A program made the translations under genes and the position numbers. This document shows positions 49,274 through 53,146 of a DNA stretch of 53,146 nt, in pieces. The notes below the pieces were generated by a model that saw nothing but the letters and a program-made list of their open reading frames with translations, was not told where the DNA came from and did no database searches. The DNA comes from Glaciecola sp. Its GTDB lineage: Bacteria > Pseudomonadota > Gammaproteobacteria > Enterobacterales > Alteromonadaceae. Positions within the stretch are counted from its first letter, which is position 1, and each line of letters opens with the position of its first letter. Where the stretch lies: assembly GCA_023268935.1 (NCBI GenBank), contig JALRKK010000019.1:1-53146 (forward strand), given 5' to 3'.

Positions 49274-49344
49274 TTTAGAATAGCCGATTGCGTCCTATCA
49301 TACTTCGTATGGCACACTCGCTTGAATGACACCGCTTTGTCTAT

Positions 49345-50484
49345 TTACGCAGGTTGTGCCAATTGTAAACGCAAACACTGCCAGCGTTGTTTTTGTTCCA
49401 TAAACGCCTGCTTGAGTTCTTCGCAGGTTTGCTGTAAATCTATTTTATCGACTGTCTTTTGTAATTGGCGTTGTTGTATGCGCATAAGACGTTTACGTGA
49501 GGCATAATACGCATTACATTTCTCAACTAGCTCGTGATATTCAGACTCGAGTTTTTGCATGATCACTTCCGCATTAGGCACGTGAGCAATTTTGTGCTTT
49601 GCCTTGAGCAACTGCATTGAGAATTTGGCTTGCTGAATTCGATCTTCCGGAACCGTACGCAGGTTTTTCGTTAAGCCAATCCACGACAAAGCTTTAATGA
49701 GCCATTTGGTAGGATCATACTGCCACCAGCGAATACCATTGCGATAGTCGTATTCAAAGATGTGGTGATAGTTGTGATACCCTTCACCAAAAGTAAATAG
49801 AGCAAGTATGCCATTATCGCGAGCAGTGTTCTCATCTGTATAAGTCTGCTTGCCCCAAATATGTGCCAGAGAGTTGATAAAGAAAGTGACGTGATGCACT
49901 AAAACTAGACGACAGACCCCTGCAATCAAAATCATTTCAAAAATGTTGCCGTTGAGCCAACCAATTAATCCAGTGATCCCGAAATTGGCAATTAAGACAA
50001 TCACAATGTAGTGGTTGTGTTGCCACATAACGATTTTGTCTTTAAGCAAATCTTTGCAGTTTGAATAATCACTGTAACGAACCGGTTGATACTCTCTTAA
50101 CATCCAGCCAATGTGTGAGTACCAGAACCCTTTTTTGGCTGAGTAAGGATCTTTATCATTATCGTCAACGTGACGATGATGTACTCGGTGATCGGAAGAC
50201 CAGTGTAAAATACTGTTTTGCAATGCCATGGCACCGCCGACTGCGAGTACAAATTTTACGATAGGATGAGCATCATAGGTCTTATGCGACCACAAACGAT
50301 GGTAACCCGCAGTAATCGACATCCCAGTATAAAAAAACAACACTATCGTCACAATGGCGGTGTTGGTCTCGATTCCATGAGTAATAGTCCACCAAGGAAC
50401 TCCGATTAGAGTAATCAGGGTTAAAACAGAAAAAATGGTAATATTTAACCATATAAATGGTGGTTTGGATGGTGTCTGAGGCAT
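49345..50484 (-). CDS. Fatty-acid (acyl-CoA-type delta-9) desaturase
   Basis: A 379-residue membrane di-iron desaturase. The three histidine boxes are HRLWSH (near 62), HRVHH (near 98) and HNYHH (near 236), separated by hydrophobic segments; a charged coiled-coil-like tail of about 90 residues ends the protein. It introduces a cis double bond into saturated acyl chains aerobically to keep membranes fluid. It is divergent from fabR, with a FabR-type operator at its promoter, so it should be repressed when unsaturated acyl chains are plentiful. Confidence 0.9.
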   Translation of the reverse strand: MPQTPSKPPFIWLNITIFSVLTLITLIGVPWWTITHGIETNTAIVTIVLFFYTGMSITAGYHRLWSHKTYDAHPIVKFVLAVGGAMALQNSILHWSSDHRVHHRHVDDNDKDPYSAKKGFWYSHIGWMLREYQPVRYSDYSNCKDLLKDKIVMWQHNHYIVIVLIANFGITGLIGWLNGNIFEMILIAGVCRLVLVHHVTFFINSLAHIWGKQTYTDENTARDNGILALFTFGEGYHNYHHIFEYDYRNGIRWWQYDPTKWLIKALSWIGLTKNLRTVPEDRIQQAKFSMQLLKAKHKIAHVPNAEVIMQKLESEYHELVEKCNAYYASRKRLMRIQQRQLQKTVDKIDLQQTCEELKQAFMEQKQRWQCLRLQLAQPA

Positions 50485-50522
50485 GTCGAACTACTTTTTT
50501 ATATATCTGGCTGTTAAATTTC

Positions 50523-50540
50523 AGCGTACACGTGTAAGCT
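50523..50540. promoter_or_regulatory. FabR-type operator
   Basis: AGCGTACACGTGTAAGCT is a near-perfect palindrome (8 of 9 pairs) and matches the known E. coli FabR site AGCGTACA-N2-TGTTCGCT in its left half and core. It lies just downstream of the desaturase -10, over the expected transcription start. Confidence 0.8.
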
Positions 50541-50541
50541 A

Positions 50542-50570
50542 AACATAAATTAAATCTCCTTGTAACGCAA
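50542..50570 (-). promoter_or_regulatory. Sigma-70 promoter of the desaturase
   Basis: On the minus strand TTGCGT (complement of 50565-50570) and TATGTT (complement of 50542-50547) are separated by exactly 17 bases. The start would fall inside the FabR operator, explaining repression. Confidence 0.6.
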
Positions 50571-50585
50571 GTAGTCATAAGTCTG

Positions 50586-51203
50586 ATGTCGCAAAAAGTC
50601 ACCCGTGAACAACAAAAACAGCAAACTAGACAAAATATTATTAACGCTGCTTTTGCCAGCTTAGATGCAACCAAAAGTTTATCTGCAGTGAGTTTGCGAG
50701 AGGTGGCACGAGTAGCGGGTATTGCTCCAACATCTTTTTATCGACATTTTAAAGATATTGATGAACTTGGTTTGACTTTGGTAGATGAAGCCGGATTGAC
50801 TTTGCGTCAATTGATGCGCAGCGCAAGGCGACGGATCTCATCTGAACGGGGGGCGATCAAAATCTCAGTGGACACATTTGTAGAATTTGTATTGGCTCAC
50901 AATAATGTGTTTCGTTTGCTCTTGCGTGAACATACCGGCACTTCTGCTGATTTTAGAGCAGCAGTGTTGAGGGAAATTCAGCACTTTACCGATGAATTAA
51001 CAGATTATATTGTTTTTCAGGAAAAAAAGCAGGTAGCGGTGGCCCAAATGCAGGCTGACGCAATGGTCAAAATTGTATTCAGTGCAGGCGGTGAGTTATT
51101 AGATGCTAGTAATGTGCAAATAGAGGAGATCACGGAGCGCACCAAACGCCAATTGTATATGGTACATTTTGGTGCGACTGCATTAATGAGTAAAAGAACT
51201 TAA
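50586..51203 (+). CDS. fabR: HTH-type transcriptional repressor FabR
   Basis: A 205-residue TetR-family regulator. The DNA-binding region [33 protein letters not shown] (about residues 33-66) is nearly identical to E. coli FabR, and the C-terminal ligand domain ([26 protein letters not shown]) also matches. FabR senses the ratio of unsaturated to saturated acyl-ACP/CoA. Its own start lies 45 bases from the operator, so it may regulate itself. Its end overlaps the convergent trmA by four bases. Confidence 0.94.
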   Translation: MSQKVTREQQKQQTRQNIINAAFASLDATKSLSAVSLREVARVAGIAPTSFYRHFKDIDELGLTLVDEAGLTLRQLMRSARRRISSERGAIKISVDTFVEFVLAHNNVFRLLLREHTGTSADFRAAVLREIQHFTDELTDYIVFQEKKQVAVAQMQADAMVKIVFSAGGELLDASNVQIEEITERTKRQLYMVHFGATALMSKRT

Positions 51204-52291
51204 GCCTTGCGTTGTAAGAATACTCCGGCCTCAATATGGTGAGTGAATGGAAACTGATCAAACAACGCGGTTTGTACGACATTATGGGTCTTTGTCAAAT
51301 GTACAAGGTTGTCAGCTAATGTATCAGGGTTACAAGATATATAAATGATATTGTCGTACTGACTGATCATTTTACATGTTTCCTCATCCAATCCTGATCT
51401 TGGTGGGTCGACAAGTACCGTTTGCAAATCATAATCGGACAGTTCAACCCCCTCCATACGGCGAAAGCTTCGTATGCCACGTTGGGCTTCAACAAATTCT
51501 TCACTCGACATCCGTAAAATAGTGCAGTTATCAGCTTTGTTTTGTTCTATGTTGTACTGAGCTGCATTAACTGATGTTTTGGATATTTCAGTCGCTAGCA
51601 CTCTATTGAAGTAATTAGATAGTGGAATACTAAAGTTTCCAGCACCACAATACAGTTCTAGCAGATCACCATTGAGTTGCTTTCCTATATCCGCAGCCCA
51701 TTCAATCATCTTACAATTCACCAGTGCGTTGGGTTGAGTGAAACTGTTTTCTATATGTTTAAATGTATAGTTATTATCGTGCACCGGTAAGGTTTCGATG
51801 ACGTAATCCCGCTCAACAATGCGTTTTTGTTTTTTGGCGCGACCAATAAAATCAATTTGGTATTTTTGATTAAGTTGCTCCTTTAATGCGCGAATGTGCG
51901 TTTCCCATTCATCATCTAATGGTCGATGATAAAGTAAAGAAACGAGCACTTGGTCATTGAGGCAACTTAAGTAGTCAATCTGAAATAATTTTTGACGTAA
52001 AAGCGGATTGGTTTTTAAACCTTGTATGACATCAACCATTGCTTGGTTAATTAATTTATTAGCCGCTGGTAGTTGGTCAACCCGATATTTTTGCTTGGTA
52101 CCTTGGTCGAACATGATGTGATATAAATCATCCCCGTCATGCCATACACGAAATTCTGCCCGCATCCGATAATGCTGTGATGATGACTGGACTATATGTG
52201 TGTTAGATAAAACCGATGCTGGAACGATTGGTGACAATAAAGAGCGAAGACGAGATATCTTCGCATCTAGTTGAGAGATGTATTCAGTCAT
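51200..52291 (-). CDS. trmA: tRNA (uracil(54)-C5)-methyltransferase
   Basis: A 363-residue SAM-dependent enzyme making ribothymidine 54 in the T-loop of t[17 protein letters not shown] (near 214-227) is the SAM motif, [11 protein letters not shown] near 308 the conserved loop, and ISCNPDTL near 334 carries the nucleophilic cysteine. Its start overlaps the end of the RRM gene by eight bases (ATGACTGA), so the two are coupled. Confidence 0.95.
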   Translation of the reverse strand: MTEYISQLDAKISRLRSLLSPIVPASVLSNTHIVQSSSQHYRMRAEFRVWHDGDDLYHIMFDQGTKQKYRVDQLPAANKLINQAMVDVIQGLKTNPLLRQKLFQIDYLSCLNDQVLVSLLYHRPLDDEWETHIRALKEQLNQKYQIDFIGRAKKQKRIVERDYVIETLPVHDNNYTFKHIENSFTQPNALVNCKMIEWAADIGKQLNGDLLELYCGAGNFSIPLSNYFNRVLATEISKTSVNAAQYNIEQNKADNCTILRMSSEEFVEAQRGIRSFRRMEGVELSDYDLQTVLVDPPRSGLDEETCKMISQYDNIIYISCNPDTLADNLVHLTKTHNVVQTALFDQFPFTHHIEAGVFLQRKA

Positions 52292-52760
52292 TACCTTTTT
52301 CTTTTGCTAAACGAACTTTTAATGTTCTTTCGGAAAACTCAGTATCATTTAAATTATCAATCATGCGTTGCGCATCGTTTGCGCCAACTTCGACAAAGCC
52401 AAACCCTTTGCGTTTACCACTGCGACGATCTTTCATTAAGCGCACAGAATCAACGTATCCATATTGTTCAAAATGTGTTTTGATTGCTTTTTCAGGGACC
52501 TTATATGCAAGATTTCCTATATATAATGTAGTGAGCTCATGACCGTCTGTGATTGTTTTGTTTTGCGGTTTCTTTGTTACACCTCGGTTGCTAGGTAGGG
52601 ACGACTGATGTGAGGTGGTAAGTGTGACAATTATCCAAGTACCAACAGTACCGAAAATAAAAGCGTATAGTTGCCCAAGTGTAAGGATAGGCGTTGTAAA
52701 ATGTATTAAAACTCCGAGCAGCAAAAAGAGGATGATTAAGATAATAGGTGAAACTTTCAT
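52284..52760 (-). CDS. Membrane-anchored RRM RNA-binding protein
   Basis: A 158-residue protein with two predicted transmembrane helices (about 5-21 and 29-48), a polar linker, and an RNA recognition motif: RNP2 LYIGNL at 79-84 and RNP1 RKGFGFVEV near 117-125 with the aromatic residues that stack on RNA. The tail is basic. RRM proteins are rare in bacteria and the membrane anchor is unusual. Translational coupling to trmA suggests an RNA-linked function, but none is known to me. Confidence 0.82.
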   Translation of the reverse strand: MKVSPIILIILFLLLGVLIHFTTPILTLGQLYAFIFGTVGTWIIVTLTTSHQSSLPSNRGVTKKPQNKTITDGHELTTLYIGNLAYKVPEKAIKTHFEQYGYVDSVRLMKDRRSGKRKGFGFVEVGANDAQRMIDNLNDTEFSERTLKVRLAKEKGND

Positions 52761-52954
52761 AATAATACCTGTAGTGATAATGATAGGTGAGATCGTTATG
52801 TTACTCCGATTGTGTGAATAATCAAATTAGAGGAAACTTGCATTAAAGTATCAATATGAATGCGCGATAAATGCCATCAATTGTGTGCTTTTTAGACGTT
52901 TTGAGTAAAATTTGAGTGAAAGACAAAAAAGTAGATGTTTTTTGATAAAAAGTG
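52761..52954. other. AT-rich region upstream of the rRNA promoter
   Basis: No gene is seen. The last 60 bases before the -35 contain A- and T-tracts that would serve as an UP element for the rRNA promoter. Confidence 0.5.
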
Positions 52955-52982
52955 TTGACGTTCGAAATGAAGTCTGTAGAAT
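52955..52982 (+). promoter_or_regulatory. rRNA operon promoter
   Basis: TTGACG (52955-52960), 16-base spacer, TAGAAT (52977-52982), then a GC-rich discriminator GCGC, the arrangement of stringently controlled rrn P1 promoters. Transcription should begin near 52990. Confidence 0.8.
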
Positions 52983-53019
52983 GCGCATCTCGCTTGAGGG
53001 GCTAACCCATTAAAAGCAC

Positions 53020-53080
53020 TGAAGCTTCGGCTTCAACGTTCTTTAACAATCAGATAACAAGACAATTTGTGTGGGCACTC
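53020..53080 (+). promoter_or_regulatory. rrn leader antitermination region (boxB-like, boxA, boxC)
   Basis: A small hairpin TGAAGC-TTCG-GCTTCA (53020-53035) is followed by boxA GTTCTTTAACAA (53038-53049), almost the E. coli sequence, and by a boxC-like TGTGTGGGCACTC (53068-53080). NusB/NusE bind boxA to prevent Rho termination of rRNA. Confidence 0.85.
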
Positions 53081-53122
53081 ATTAAGAGTGTCACAACGAC
53101 AATTCATATTTCGATATATTTT

Positions 53123-53146
53123 AATTGAAGAGTTTGATCATGGCTC
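53123..53146 (+). rRNA. 16S ribosomal RNA (5' end only)
   Basis: AATTGAAGAGTTTGATCATG is the universal 5' end of bacterial 16S rRNA, matching the 27F primer site. The gene continues beyond the window; the mature end is placed by comparison with E. coli. Confidence 0.95.

Overview
The window looks like a chromosomal segment of a marine-type gammaproteobacterium, most likely order Alteromonadales. The evidence is the order of housekeeping genes (ibaG-mla, kdsDC-lptCAB-rpoN-hpf-ptsN-rapZ-ptsO, cysJIH, fabR), lineage-typical families (DUF2333, TIGR04219 outer-membrane protein, CLCA_X protein, ATP-dependent PEP carboxykinase, a three-gene transhydrogenase) and the 5' end of a 16S rRNA gene at the right edge. 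I see no insertion sequence, prophage, CRISPR array, tRNA gene or integration scar; almost all of it is dense core genome. Family names come from recognising the translated sequence; no database was searched.

Layout. 1-9.8 kb: a WaaE-type glycosyltransferase, a YdhF-type aldo/keto reductase, pckA, a PLP-dependent ammonia-lyase, a bacterial PH-domain protein, a secreted S9 dipeptidyl peptidase, an HTATIP2-like reductase, trmN6 (TTG start), a small hypothetical gene and a YgjV-type membrane protein. 9.8-14.8 kb: an orphan ExbD, a HExxH protein (CLCA_X) translationally coupled to fldB, a PhoD-like phosphatase and a lipoprotein. 14.7-19.4 kb (minus strand): mlaFEDCB-ibaG-murA, the envelope lipid-asymmetry and peptidoglycan-precursor cluster. 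19.6-28.8 kb (plus strand): a YrbG-type exchanger, kdsD, kdsC, lptC, lptA, lptB, rpoN, hpf, ptsN, rapZ, ptsO, mgtE, linking LPS synthesis and export with sigma-54 and the nitrogen PTS. 28.8-41.3 kb: msrA, DCC protein, SDR, Na+-symporter, YeeZ-like protein, DUF2884 protein, a small membrane protein, YbdG-like channel, YihG-like acyltransferase, pntAA-pntAB-pntB, a GNAT and dusA. 41.3-44.4 kb: two transcription units with sigma-54 promoters (small secreted protein plus a 42-residue membrane peptide; PspC-domain protein), then DUF2333 and an outer-membrane barrel. 44.5-48.7 kb: cysJ-cysI-cysH. 48.7-53.1 kb: a small secreted protein behind a tandem Pho box, a fatty-acid desaturase divergent from fabR with a FabR-type operator between them, trmA with a membrane-anchored RRM protein, and an rRNA promoter, leader and 16S start.

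The most interesting observation is the dusA-adjacent sigma-54 pair. Both promoters carry GG-N10-GC/GA elements, and both have the same composite upstream motif (ACTAACTA, then TGGTCAAAAA[A/C]GCTAA) 89-90 bp upstream of the -24 GG. In E. coli the gene after dusA is pspG, a PspF/sigma-54-dependent gene, so this looks like a divergent phage-shock (Psp) module encoding small proteins I do not recognise. The second is a well-phased Pho box (four half-sites at 11-bp period) in front of a 101-residue exported protein of unknown function.
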